The notes under the pieces are model-generated. The model ran no database searches. It was not told the DNA's origin and worked only from the letters and a program-made list of their open reading frames with translations. Shown piece after piece: positions 12,852 through 25,799 of a stretch of DNA of 64,000 bases. The position numbers and the translations under genes are program-made. Every line of letters starts with the position of its first letter. The first letter of the stretch is position 1. The stretch is from Anaeramoeba flamelloides. Taxonomy: Eukaryota; Metamonada; Anaeramoebidae. The stretch is taken from NCBI GenBank assembly GCA_027625915.1, contig JANTQA010000032.1:6386001-6450000 (forward strand), in the 5' to 3' direction.

Positions 12852-14163
12852 TGAAAATTTGATGATATCTTTGTCAAGTCACGATAAAGCTTCAAAAACC
12901 GTGATTATTGTTTATCAAATCGCGATATATTTTAAAAAATCTCGATAATTAATAATATCGTGATAATATCACAAATCGCGATATTCTATAAAATCATGAT
13001 AATTGTCTAATAATCGTGATAAATGTCAAAATATCGTGATAAAAAGTAAATCGCGATCTAATAGTTGATGGGATTTTGGACTAGTTGAGCAATATTTTTA
13101 AAAAGAAAAATTTTGTTTGATCAAAAAATAGATCCATTGAAAAAAAAGTTATTCTTTTAAAAACACAACAAAAAAGATACTTGTTTTAATCAAGGATCAG
13201 ATCAAAGAGTTTTTATTGTATATTCTTTTGATTTTGGTTGACATATCGATCGATCCTTTGAGATCAATAAACGGAATAAAAAAGGTAAATAAATAGTTTC
13301 TCAGTCAATCATGATGTTATAAATTGCTTTGAATAAAAAAGCTTCTAAAACAACCAAAGCTTCAGGTGTTATTTAAAGAATGTGTTCTTGGATTTTAACA
13401 TTTTTAATATTCTATGAAAGCCGTAAAGGAGGTTGGGTAACTTTTCAAAAGATTTAACGACAACCTACCACATTATCACCAATTATTTTAGATTGCTTGT
13501 ACGTTTGTTTTCTTTTTGTTATTCTTCTTCTTCCCATATCTTTGTATTGTACAGAAAACACAACTAGAGTTTAAGAGGTTTTTGTTTAATCGATCACTAA
13601 TAAGAAGGAAAATTACTCTTTATTCTTTTTGGTTATTTAACTTTTTGAAGGTAATAACTCCATTTAAAAAAAAAAGACATCTATTTTATATTCAAGTGTA
13701 TTGTTGAAGTGGATAATTATTAGTTTGATTGTTCATAAAATTCTTTTGAGATTTTATATTTTGTAAAAAAAAAAAAAAAATGAAAAGAAAACATTTTTTT
13801 TTCATAATTACAAAAAAATACCATGCCTTTATTAAAGATTTATGTCTTTCATACCTTCCAAACACTTTAAACCTATTCACAACACCTTTAAACCTTTTCT
13901 AGCATTTTTAAAGTGGAAGGCGTTGTTAAAGTGTCAAAGCTTTGTAAAATTTAAGGGGTTTTTTGTAAGGTGATTTCAAAAAAATAATTTTTCTTTATCT
14001 TGATTTTGTATTTTATCGTGATAATGAGCACTCTCGCGATTTTATGATTTTTCGTGATAAAGTTGGACTAATGGCGATTTTTTCAATATTATCATGAATT
14101 AATTGTTAATTGTCGCGATTTTATGGCTAATATCGTGATAATATAAGTTATCATCAAAACCTC
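12852..14163 (+). mobile_element. 1.3-kb TCGYGAT-rich inverted-repeat element, copy A
   Basis: This is nearly the reverse complement of 38,082-39,399. Shared internal blocks include GTTATTTAAAGAATGTGTTC near 13,370 and TTCTAAAACAACCAA near 13,345; both also occur, inverted, near 38.87-38.93 kb. The ends are imperfect inverted repeats, with TATCATCAAAACCTC at the right and a decayed AAATTTGATGATATC at the left. The outer 150-200 bases of each side carry many ATCGCGAT, TCGTGAT and TCATGAT words (about ten on the left). There is no meaningful open frame. It looks like a non-autonomous DNA transposon with subterminal repeats. Confidence 0.75.
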
Positions 14164-14529
14164 TATTATGATATCAAATTTACTTTAAAAGTTATTTTCA
14201 GAAATGAATTATTGTTTTTCAAAGTTTGATCCTATTTTTCTCTTGTTTCCAAAAAAAGTTCAAAATTCAGCATATTTTTGTATTATTTCCAAAAAAAAAT
14301 TATCTTCATTTAAAGAAGAAAGAAATGTCATTGTGTAGGAAGTGGCTAAAAATATATACTTTAAAGATAAAACTACAAAGTGTTAAAATAAACTATTTTA
14401 AAAAATCAACTTAATTTCAAAAAAATGACAAAATTATTTTAAACTTGGTAATATTTTTTTTTCTTAGTGGTTTGGTTGTTTTTTTCATATTTTTCTGTTA
14501 AACTAAAAGAAAAAATTGATTCAAAATAT

Positions 14530-15229
14530 CACTACAAGGAAAATTTAAATACCGAAAATTAAAGTTAGCCAAAACTATACATTGGATTTCAGTTATACTT
14601 CTTTTATAAATTATTTTTTCAAAGTTATCATAATTTTATGTAATAAAAAAAGGATAACTATTAAACTCTTGAAAATCTGAATACCCCCCTTTTCAAAAAT
14701 ACCGACTTTTGAAAAAAACACCTATTTTCAGGGTATTTTTTTATTGGAAAAAGTTTAAATGAATTAATTTTTGATTGAACATTAATATTGAAAAACGAAT
14801 AAATGTTAAAGCAATTTGCAGAAATCAACCGGGAACGTATATAAAAACAGAAACATGGAAAAAAATAAAATGATAAAAAATATTCCAAAAACAGATAAAA
14901 AATCAGATTTTCAATTTTATTTAGCGGTATCTTTTGATTGAAATATTGTGTGTTATTTTAAAATTGAAAAATATGTTTCCTTTTAGACCATTAAAAAAAT
15001 ACTTGAAATTTATCTCTCTACTAAGTCAATTAAAAAATTCAAAAATTTTACAATTAAAAATGAAAAAAATATTACTGAAAAATTTCATTTTTTTTTCAAT
15101 TCCTATTAATATCTATTAAAGTTGTAAACCTCATTGAAAATTGTTATGTATAATAATGTTTATTATATGAGTGTATTTCAAAAATACAAAATTTAGAGAT
15201 TTTTTTTTGAAAAAATTTTCCTTGTAGTG
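14530..15229. mobile_element. 700-bp CACTA-ended terminal-inverted-repeat element
   Basis: Begins CACTACAAGGAAAATTT and ends with its exact complement AAATTTTCCTTGTAGTG, flanked by AT on both sides. CACTACAAG is the classical terminus of the CACTA (EnSpm/CMC) superfamily. Classic CACTA insertions duplicate 3 bp; here only 2 flanking bases match. Two small frames inside (14661-14888 minus, 14934-15119 plus) look like chance, so the element is non-autonomous. Confidence 0.75.
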
Positions 15230-16489
15230 ATGCATTGAATAAAGAACATATTTTTTCAAAATACTTTTTTAAAAGCTGTATAATTCAACTTAGAACATAA
15301 AGAAATTCGTTTAAATTTTGATTATTGTTAATCAATTATTACAAGCATAATCTTAATTATTCCAGTGGGTTGGTAATAACCCAAAGATTAATAGTATCAA
15401 TAGGATTTACTATTATTTGTCAAAATTTTAAATATTTTCAAACAAATAAAAGTAATTCAAATTAATAATTCTAATAATAAAATTAATAGATATTCTCAAA
15501 GAACTTATTGTAATGATAACAGTTTGTAATTTATGCTCTTTAGTAATTGAAAAAATATTTACTTAATCTTTAAAATTTCAAGAAATTTCAGAAATAGTTG
15601 TGAATATAAAAGAAAAGATCATTTTTTTTTCCTGATCTCCAAGTGATTCAATATTTGGTTTATTTTTCTGGTATTTTTAAAATAAGATTAAATTCCCAAG
15701 GTTATTTGTTTATACAAACTATCAGAAATTAGTAAAAGCAAGATTTCCATCAGAATAAAAATCTTTTGCAAAATTTTTCTTTTTTCTTTTCCGTTTCAAA
15801 AATTCAAACAAAAAAGGATCAAGATCTTTTTACAAAATTAATTGGGAAAAGAATTCTTTTTAAAAATGATAAATTTGCTTCTGTAAAGTTGGTAAAGGTA
15901 TTTGCTTATCGTATTTAAATTGAATTTTTGTGAAAATAAGTTCTCTATTGGCTTTTAGAAAAAAAATAAATAAGAGTTACTAATTCCTTGAACCAATTAC
16001 GAAATTTTGCAAACCTTTGAAGCTTCTTTTAAATAAGCTTTAAAGAAGTTTAAAGGGGAAACGGTTGATATTTAAAACATGACTCGGGGATAATCATTCA
16101 CAAGTTGAATGTGTTGGTGTCAAAGAAATATTTTTTTCAAAAATTTGTTTAATAAGAACCAATCGAACAAAAAATCAAAAAGATCTGAACAAGTCTCGTT
16201 CAAATAATAAATTGTTTGTTTCAATTTCCCTTCGTTTTTAGTGAACAAGGTTTCAATTTTTTATCCAAATAGAAAGCTTTTACAAGCAATTGTTTTTTGA
16301 TTTTTTTAAAAGCGTAGTGGTTAATATTCTAAAAAAATAAACTCTTAACTTTTGTTTCTCGAAAATAAAAAATTCTTTTCTTGGAAAAGGTTGTTTTTTT
16401 TTTTTTTTTTTTTTTTTTTGAATAGCATCAAAAGAATTATTTGTGAAATAAAGACTTTGGTTTTGATTTTGGTTGTGGTGTTGCTTGTA
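15230..16489. other. intergenic, no gene seen
   Basis: AT-rich sequence with a 20-base T-run near 16,391-16,419. No supported exon. Confidence 0.5.
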
Positions 16490-17176
16490 TTAAAAAATCT
16501 GTTCGATTTTTTTCAAAAGGTGGCAAAAAGAAAAGGAAATAAAAAAAAAAAAATTGCAAAGAAAGAATTCTTTTGTTGTGACTAATCCCTCATGAAAAAG
16601 AAAAAAATTACTTTGTTGTAACAGCTTTATCAATTGAAATGCCAAAAAGCGAATTGACTTCCCAGCGCGAACATCTTCATGCTCACTTTTCATTAAGACC
16701 TTTTTAGCTTTTTTATTTCTTCGTGGTCTTAAATTTCTTTTTCTTTCTGTGTTGGTGTTGTAATTTTGTGGCACACCCACCGTTAAAGAATTCATTGTAA
16801 GACTAGGACTAGGGCTGGTGTTGGCTAGGTTTAGGTTGAGATTGGTGCTGTGTTTACTTTTTTTCTCAAGCATGATCCCATTATTTTTTAAAAAGATATT
16901 GGACCACACAACACTAAGCTCATATTTTTCGCTGTTTTGGTGTGAGTTTGGTGCAACCAAAACCTGGTTTTGAACCAAGATTTTTTTAATATGGTCAAGG
17001 TATTGTTGGAATTTGAGATCGTACAACTTTCCTTTTTGTGAGTATTTCAATTGCCGAGAAAATCGTACTGTTAGCTCACCCAGATCAAATACTGTTCCTG
17101 CAACACAATTTGAATACAAATATTTCCCAAATTCCCAGACCAGATCATAAAAATGCAAAGAGATTTCTGAGTCCAT
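16490..17176 (-). CDS. unrecognised protein, 228 residues as read
   Basis: Starts at a good ATG (MDSEISLHFYDLVWEFGKYL). The first ~110 residues have normal, mixed composition with likely helices (DLKFQQYLDHIKKILVQNQV) and look like a real folded domain. A Ser/Asn/Thr-rich linker follows, then a basic patch (RKRNLRPRRNKKAKK, ~145-160) that could be a nuclear localisation signal. The last ~40 residues are Phe-rich and come from T-tracts; a donor-like GTAATT after the LLQQ codons (~16,610) suggests the true C-terminus may differ or lie in another exon. I do not recognise the family. A nuclear protein is a guess from the basic patch. Confidence 0.6.
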   Translation of the reverse strand: MDSEISLHFYDLVWEFGKYLYSNCVAGTVFDLGELTVRFSRQLKYSQKGKLYDLKFQQYLDHIKKILVQNQVLVAPNSHQNSEKYELSVVWSNIFLKNNGIMLEKKSKHSTNLNLNLANTSPSPSLTMNSLTVGVPQNYNTNTERKRNLRPRRNKKAKKVLMKSEHEDVRAGKSIRFLAFQLIKLLQQSNFFLFHEGLVTTKEFFLCNFFFFISFSFCHLLKKIEQIF

Positions 17177-20100
17177 TCAAAATTTGAGAGCTGATGTTTT
17201 GAAAGTTGGTAATCAGTTTTGTTCTTCCAGTGAACAAATTAAAAAAAATAAATCTTTGGAAAAAAAACTTTTGATGGTTGGAAAACAAATTTTACGATAT
17301 ACACGAAATTAGTTTGTCACTAAAAAATCATTTTTCCTTCAGCTTTCTCGAAAAAAATAAATAATAAAATAAGAACTTCATATAAAAAACTTTCTTAGTT
17401 CAATTCTTGAAGTTAAACTCAAAAATAAAACACTGATTGGTAATTTAGCATGTTTCAGTTTTATCTTTGAACTTTGAAAATTTTTTTTAAAAAGTTAAAG
17501 GAAAATATTGTACAATTAAGTTTTCAATCTTCTGAAGTGTTAAGTTATCCAGTCTCTTACGAAATATCATATTTCCAAATGAAAATTTCCATTTTTTTTT
17601 AATTTTTCTTTAAAAAAAAAAGTCTTAGTTAAATGTTTTGGTTGAGAAAAATGATTGATAAAAAAAAGAAAAATCATTAACAATGCTAGGAAAATTGGTT
17701 CTGTTTATTGAAATAGTTTTTTGTTCAAATTTGCAAGAACATCTTAGTTTTATTTTTCTTGTAAGGACTAAAATTTCATAATAACAAATGCTATTAATTT
17801 CTTTTGAAAAAATGAATTTGAAACACTCTCTAAATCTTAAATCCTAAATTTTCAATATTACTGTTTGTATTTGTCGAATAAATGAAAAAAAGTGTCAATT
17901 CCTTTTCATTATTTCCTTGGCCAAAGAGTGGAACAAATTACAACCCACACCTTTTGAAAAAACCGTTTGTTAGAGAAGAAAAATAGAGAAAAATCAAGTG
18001 AAAATATTTTTGGGTTTATTAGGACAATTCCAGTTTCTAACCAAATTTATTTTAACCATAAAAAAACACAAAATATTGAACTCTCAAAATTTTATTAAAA
18101 GAATAAATTACCTTGACTCCAAACAAACGATTTGTGACTCAAAGTAAGTATTATTCTTGTGATCTATGTTAAAGGTAAGTTTTTTTTTTTAAATTTGCCA
18201 TTAAAAAAAAGATTTTAGGTAACACGATTTTCACAATGTAAATCTGAAATTTACCTTGAAAAAGTTTGAAAAGCAAAAATTCTCTTGCTTCACCTACTAC
18301 TCCTCTATTTTAAAGTATTTTAGAATTTAAGGAAAGTCACATATCTAGTTTTGTCTCTGAAGTGGTAATTAGGATAAGTACTGAGGACAAAAAAAGCTTT
18401 TTAAAAATTGTTTTGTTATGTTCGAAAATTTCGAAAAGTTTTTGGATCAAATAATGTTTTGATAAAAAATCACAAAACCATTTTTTTTACTTAACATCAA
18501 CACTAAGTCAATTAAATACGTTTCCTTGTTTTAGTTAATATCATATTTCAACACCAAGAGAAGATAAAATTTGGAACCCCTGATTATTCAAATACCAGAA
18601 TCTTACTTAATTTACTTTTACAACCAACAATTATGAGCAACCTGAATGAGAAATTATCTGGGGATAAAAATTTTTGAATAAAATTTTTTTTTCACTCTTT
18701 GGGATCAAAGAATGAACATCATTGAATATTTATTAATCACAAATAACAAAGTTCTCAGTCAAGTTAAACCATTCTAAAATGATAGAACATTTCTTAATTT
18801 CTTAAATAGATGTTACTATATAATCAATAAAAATTCTCATTAAATTTAATACTTAAGGTTTAAAATATGAACATAAAGAAATAATAGAAAATATAGATAA
18901 CTTTTTATGTGCATTTACACTGTCATTAAAAAAAAGATTAATTTTCAACCATAAATTGATAGAATATAATCTTAGTGAAATAATTTTAAATTGTGATAGC
19001 TTAAAATTATTTTTATGAATTAATAATTATGAAATCAATGATTTTACACTTAAATTTTAGAACGGAAATTTATATTTAAGGATTCTAAGTGAGAAATTTA
19101 AACTTTTTCAGGAATATAAAAAAAATAATAAAAATAAATTCATTAAATTACTTTAAAATCACACGAGAAAATGACAAAGAAGTAAATTTATTTCAACTCG
19201 GTATAAAAATACTAATAAAGAAATTGAGAATAATATTCGTCCCTCCTTTTATCAATGATTTACTTACAATTTAATGCGAAATCATTGTAAAATTGTAACC
19301 TTGAAGAGAAATTTCGTAATCACGAATACTATGTTTTACATGTCATCTTTCCATGAAAAAATTTGCCACTGTAATTCTTTTGTGTTTATATAATTTTTGC
19401 CCATGCCCTTTTCATCACTATCTCCAGAATTCTTTTTTTTTTTTAAATATATAGCACTTGGGAATTCAATTAATCAGAGCATAAAACTTATACTATACAT
19501 TAAACATTTTTATTTTTTATTACTCCGATATAAAATCCAATTCAGTATTTATTATTATTTCTTTATCCTAATATTTTTTGAAAGCAAATTTTAGACTTTT
19601 TTTTGTAAATATTAAATTCAGAATTAAATTTGATGATGATTTTTTGTTTTTACACTATTATTCCCAAAAAAAAAAAAAAAAAAAAAAAAAAAGAAACAAA
19701 ACTTCTAAAAAGAAACCGAAATTGTAATATAAAGCAATAAACACTTTCAAAATAGTTGTTTTGAAAAAAAAAAGTATTTAGATGTTACATTTATAAAAAA
19801 AACTTTTTGTTGGTAGATATCCGTTGATAAAATCTTAAAATGAATTCTAGAATAAAGAGAAAAATGCATAGCTTCAAAAAATCTCAAAAATCCACTTTTA
19901 AAAATGTTTTCAATTTAAAAACTACGTTCCCACCCTTGGGGGAGTTGGGTAATTGTGTTATTTCACTTTCACTTCTCACAAAATTTTTTCACACATAAGA
20001 AATTGGACTAAAAAAAAAAAAAAACATTTTTTGTCATCTTTACCTTTTTATACAGATTTATTTTCCATCTTTTTCAATGAAAAGGAAAATTGAAAATAAC
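17177..20100. other. intergenic, no gene seen
   Basis: AT-rich; short frames at 19089-19274 and 19397-19594 lack ordinary composition. A 27-base A-run lies near 19,667-19,692. Confidence 0.5.
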
Positions 20101-20109
20101 AAAAAAAAT

Positions 20110-20440
20110 AATTGTAAAAAATGTCTTTTGGGGATTTTCAAGTGCATTTCAAATTTGAGAACATTTTAAACTTGTAAAAGTAAATTTAAAAAATAGGTAG
20201 AAAAGCCAAAGAAAATATTGTGGGTTCAGTAAATTGAAATGGAAATTCTAAAATTTTAAAATCAAAATTTAGCATGATCTAACAAGGTAAAAATTGTGAA
20301 AATTCTTGAAATTGTGAAAATTTCCCATTTTTTCTTAAAATAATTCTCGTTCGACAAGTATTACTTGGATTACATAACTCTTTCAAGGGTGATTTTATAC
20401 ATTATTCCATTGTTTTCACCTAAAAACTTAGTTCTTAAAT
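20110..20440 (+). repeat. dispersed repeat of ~330 bp, copy 1
   Basis: Similar, same orientation, to 52,440-52,770. Shared words include GGGATTTTCAAG, AAACTTGTAAAAGTAA, TTGAAATGGAAATT and CCTTTCAAG/TCTTTCAAG before a TTATTCC/TTATCC...TTTTCACCT end. No coding potential. Confidence 0.6.
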
Positions 20441-21232
20441 CTCAATTTTTGGAAAATAGAACAGACTTGAAAGTTGGATTTAAGTGATGTTTTGAATTAT
20501 ATTTTGATTCGAATAATCAGTATTATTTTTTTGGACTTGATTTTTGTTTTTAAAATGAACAAAAAAATAAAGTATATTATATTTGAAAAAGAGAACATTT
20601 ACTACTTTTTTAGAATTTATACTTATTTGGCAATTTTGTACTATTGACAATTTTTTTCATGAATGGTAAATTCATTGTTTTAGCATTTTTCTTATAATAT
20701 ACACTTCATCTTTTTTCTTTTATAAAATTGAATGTTTCTTGTAAATAAAAATTGTTATATTTTTTTCCAAACGCATACAGAAATTGGAACGTAAAGAAAT
20801 ATACTAATAAACTCGCGATTAAAAGATAACCAAATAATAGTTATTCACATTTCAAGTAACATAAACCTTAAAAGCAAATCTTTAAAAAATTTCTTTCATC
20901 TATTTGTGAACTAATTTTTATCAAGAGAAGAAAGAATACCATTCAAGATCGTTGACATTCTCTAAAGAATGAAATTTTACAAAACCCATTTTGAAGACAA
21001 ATTCTCTATATACAAAAAAAAGATTCCAATACCATTCATTTTATATTCCATTGTTGGTAAAGATTTTTTTTCGATTTGGATGTATTTTTTTTTCACAGAA
21101 CTAGTTTTTTGGAAACTTAAATCCTAAAGGATCTTTATTTCTTTGAAATTCCACAAAAGACAAGTATTCATTTTTTTCAAAACTTTCAACAAAATATCTT
21201 TTTTTTTTTAAATTTTATTGGATTTATTAATT

Positions 21233-24200
21233 ATGTTGGCTTATTTAGGAAAAGCAAAACTTTACACATCGCTTGGAGGAAAAGCGCGAAAATTACTTTC
21301 CACTGGTAATTCGAAGGCAACACAATACACACTCACAACAGGAAGTGGACCATTTCAAGTAAGCATTGGATCTAAAGTCGACAAAACCAAGCCATTCCCA
21401 TACCCATTCCAAACTTTTTTTTCCACAAAATACTCTTCACCTTACGGAACAATTGTTACAAAGGCACAGAATGGAAGCCCAGTAACTTTTGAATTACATT
21501 CACCAAAGCTTTATGATTGTATTAATGTCAATGCAAGTGTAAAATCGAATCGCACAGGATCGATCTCCGCTCAGTACATCTACGAATCTGTGTCCTTCGG
21601 TGTCAGCCACCAACTCCATGAAAAAAGTGGGGACTTTAATGCAACATTTGCTTTAGGGCCCTTAAACCTCGGCGCAAGGCTTGTCGCAAAGGCCTCAAAG
21701 AAACCTGAATTGATGATTAGCTCAGAAATAGACCATAAAAACTCCACACTCTCCCTCAATCATAATTTTAGATCTAAAACTCTTGGTGCTAATTTCTATC
21801 ATAAGGTTAACCCAAAAGTCGAAGTTGCAGCTTCTTCTGTCTTTAATTTTGAAACTAAAAAGAAGAATCTCTCGTTAGGTACGATTTTAATTCTGATTTC
21901 TCTTCTTTATTCATCATAAAAAATGCACTACCACCAAGCATGATTTCTATTGTTTTTTTTTTCCTTCTTAATTAAGCACTCCAAATTCATTACCACTCGC
22001 GTTGTTTCTTTTTGTATTTTTTTTCTCTTTCTTGAAAAGAATCAAATACAACAAGAAGGTTTTCTTTTTCTTCTTTTCGAAAAAACAAAAAAAAAAAAAA
22101 GTTTTTTCTCCTTTCTTTTACCGATTTTCAGTGAGTTGAACAAAATTTTCTTTTTTCTTTCCAAAATTATGAATTTTGTTTTGTTAAACAAACTTGATTT
22201 GCTTTTCATCATTTACTAACAAAAATTTGTCTAAAAAAGATCTTCAAACACAACAAAAATTGCTCACTATTTGTTGCAAAATAAAAGAAACAAAATTTTC
22301 ATTTAACTTTCCAAAAAAAGATTTTATATCATGCTACCTTTCAAATTTTAAAATCTTAAAACCAGTTTAAATTAATAATTTTCCTTTTAGAATTTAGTTC
22401 TTTGACGATTTATTATAATTCTTGCAATGTGATTTTTTTTTTGGAAAGTTAAATGAAAATTTTGATCTTTTTATTTTACAATTAACAGTATTTATTTCAT
22501 TTTCTTACAACTGCTCGTACACACCAAATCATAAATAAAAATTTTTAATTTCAATTTCCCAAATATTTTACTAATGATTAGATGAAAACAAAAACCCAAG
22601 ATCCTCACAAAACCAATGAAAAAATGATATTTTGAGAAATTTAATTAAGCTTCCTTATTGAACTTTTGAAATAAAATTTTAATTCTGGCAATTTGATTTT
22701 TGCAGTATTTGAAAATATTTCAGAAACATGACTTTAAATAAAAAACGAGTTTTTTTTTTTTTTTTATAATATATTCCTCCCCTTTAATTATATTTTGAAT
22801 TAAGACATTTAATACAATGGATCAACCTCGATTTTTTTGGAAATTCTTTAATAATGAACAAATTTTGATAAAATTTTATATTTGATTTTATTATCCCAAA
22901 TACTACTAGAAATATAAGAATAAAAATGCCAGGAATATCAGTTCTTCAAAATATTAATCAAAGGGGGTTTATTGTAAAAATAATACCATTCGCCAATCTT
23001 AAAAAAAATTCAATAATTTATATTCTTAGATATCTCAAATATTTTTTTTATATATACTAAGTTAATTTCATCTCGGTAGAATTCATTTCGAGTATTTTAT
23101 TTAACTCTAATTCAATTTTTAAATTTATTTGATAAATTAAAAACTTTTTCAAAATCAAAAGTAATTTTTGACAAATAAAAAACCCAAAAGAAACGAAATT
23201 TTCAAAGAGAGGCAATAAAAATAATCTCCAAAACTCGCATCCAATAAACACTATAACAACACACCTCTTTAAATATTGATTTAATTTTGAAACATTTTCA
23301 AGATAAGATGAATTATTACCGAATGAAGAAATACTAAAAATTGAAAATTGTAGAACAACATTTTGAGGTGAAAAAAAACTTTCCATACTTTAAAGATCAG
23401 AACTTTAAAAAAAAGAAACTGACTCAACATTCTTCTCTATATAAAAAGAACAAATTAATTCCAAATAGAGGAAAATTAAACCACGAATTTTTAATCGAGG
23501 TCGTTTCAATCATACCAAATAAAATTGAGTTCAATGCTCGAAAAAAAAAACAAACAATAAGAGTCTGGAATACAACCATAAATTGAAATATATTAAAATA
23601 AAACTATTTAATCATATTTGAAAGTATAAAAAGGTTTTAAAATAATATTTTATTTCTCTTGGTTTATACCAAAATAAAAGATATGTTTTAAATGTACGAT
23701 TTGAAGATTTATCGGAAAAAAAATATTTATTGCTATCATTTTCCAATTAATAAATAAAGTATTTGTATTTCAATTTCTCAAATATTGCTTCATTACAATG
23801 AGTAGAATAATAAAAAAAAAAAACAAGATATTCACAAATTAATTTCAAAACGAAAATTGTGTAATTGTTTTTTTTTTTTTTTTCCTATTTTGAAGAGAGA
23901 AAATTAATTCCCCCTTATATTCGTTATTTTTTTTTTAATTTTAGAAATTAAAAGAAAATTGTTTAAATTTTCTTTTTATTTTTTAAATTAAAAAAAAGCT
24001 AACAGCTGTTTTCTTGATGTTTTCTTAAGGTCTTCTGTTTTATCTGTTAAGTGTTCTAGGTTTTTTTGATGTTTTCTATTTTATTTGGAAAATCTATTGA
24101 TTTTCGTTAGGTTTTTTTGAGTTTTCTGTTTATTTGGAAAATCAATAGATTTTCGTTATGTTTTTTTTACTTTTTGAAATAGAAAACCTCAAAAAAAACT

Positions 24201-25799
24201 CGAACACTTAACAAATAAATAGAAAACTCAAAAAAACCGAACGAAAATCAATAGATTTTCCAAATAAAATAGAAAACTCAAAAAAACCTAATGAAACTCT
24301 ATTGATTTTACAAATAAACAGAAAACCCAAGAAAAGCTAACGGTGATTTTCCATAATTCAAAAGAATAGAGAAAAATCAAAGATTTTACACAATTCTTTT
24401 AATTTCTGGAATTAAAAAAAAAATAACGAATACTTAACAGATAAAGCAGAAAGCCTCAAGAAAACACCATTAGCTTTTTCAAAATTTAAAAGAGTTGAGT
24501 AAAATCTTTGATTTTTCTCTATTTTTTTGAATTATGGAAAAGATAGGCACTCCACGGCACTTGACGTACACTTTTCGTTAGATTTTTCAGAATTCAAAAG
24601 AATAGAGTAAAATTAGAGATTTTACTCAATTTTTTTGAATTCTGGAAAATCGTCGTTAGGTTTTTTTTTTAATTTTTATTTTGATTAGATTATCAATATA
24701 TTTTCGAAACAAAAAATAGAATTGAAAAAAATCGTCGATAGTTTTTCTTGAATTTAAAAGAATTTTGTAAAATCAATCGATTTTTCAGATAAAACCTAGA
24801 ACACTTAACAGATAAAACAGAAGACAAGTCAAGAAAACCACAAGAAAACTGCTGTTAGATTTTTTTTAATTTAAGAAATAAACAGAAATTTTTTTTAATT
24901 TTCTTTTAATTTCTAAAATTAAAAAAAGCTGCCGTTTAGTTTTCCAGAATTCAAAAGAATCGAGTTAAATCTTTGATTATATTCTATTCTTTTGAATTCT
25001 GGAAAACCTAGGAACTCTACGGCATTTGGCGACACATGACAACACTATATGGCACTCGACACAAACTTCCTTAATTTCTAAATTTTTAATTAGAAACTTC
25101 AATAAGGAATGATAATTTTCTTTATCATGGACCAATGATAAGATAAATAATGAATCTTTATTAAATTATGTCATTATTTTGACTCGTCACCTGCACGGAA
25201 TTATTTCCGGGTTAATTCAAAATAAAAAGAAAAATCATTCCAAAATCTTAAAATATTATTTGGTTGCATACTTTAACTTTTTTTATGGAGGAAAATTTGG
25301 ATTATTATTTTTATTTTTTTAAAAAAAAAATTAAAAGTTGAAATCACATAAAATTTTAATTGTTTAAATGTATATTGAATTTTCATTTTTTTTTCATACT
25401 AAGCCATTGTAAAAGGGTTTAAGCAATATTAAATGGAATGCATCTTTCCATATAGAAATGCCTAAATAACTCTAAATAATTTAAATAATCATCAATCCAA
25501 ATTCCAAATATTTATCAATAAATTTATTTTTAATTTTCTTAAATTTATATATTCAATTCCATTCTATTCTATTATTCATAATTATCATTAAATAAAAAGG
25601 CACAAATCTAAATCTTTCTCCAAAAACAAAAACTTCATTAAAACTTAAAATTGATTTGGATGCAAATGCTTCATGTTTACTTACAACTGGAATTTTTAAT
25701 CAAACAACTGTGGGGTTGGCCGGCCAAATAAATTGTTTAAAACCTTTAGAAACAAATTCATATAAATTTGGGTTATCAATTAGTTGGACTGCGTTTTAA
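21233..25799 (+). CDS. VDAC-type mitochondrial outer-membrane porin (two exons)
   Basis: A beta-barrel channel for metabolites in the outer membrane of mitochondria or related organelles. Exon 1 is 21233-21878 (from ATG, MLAYLGKAKLYTS...), ending in phase 1 at donor GTACGA. Exon 2 is 25600-25799 after acceptor AAAAAG. The junction reads LSLG|TNLNLSPKTKTSLKLK, and the end reads ...TNSYKFGLSISWTAF, which is the last strand with a beta-signal. The total is 281 residues, close to the usual ~283. Alternating polar and hydrophobic strands with GAR/GVS/GAN turns run through exon 1. The intron is 3,721 nt and holds a fold-back repeat cluster. Exon 1 read-through ends in 14 non-conserved residues, so the distant exon is needed. 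An in-frame TTG at 21218 lies upstream but ATG 21233 is the likelier start. Confidence 0.9.
23930..25075. repeat. fold-back inverted-repeat cluster inside the porin intron
   Basis: The arm at about 24,001-24,066 (CAGCTGTTTTCTTGATG ... TATCTGTTAAGTGTTCTAGG) recurs inverted at about 24,795-24,870 (CCTAGAACACTTAACAGATA ... GAAAACTGCTGTTAG). Nested inside are further inverted copies of ATTGATTTTCGTTAGG/TTTTTTGAGTTTTCTGTT and of ATTCTTTTGAATTCTGGAAAA-like arms. GC-richer words such as CTCCACGGCACTTGACG and CTCTACGGCATTTGGCG sit near the right edge. No coding potential; a fold-back type element or several nested small elements. Confidence 0.65.
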
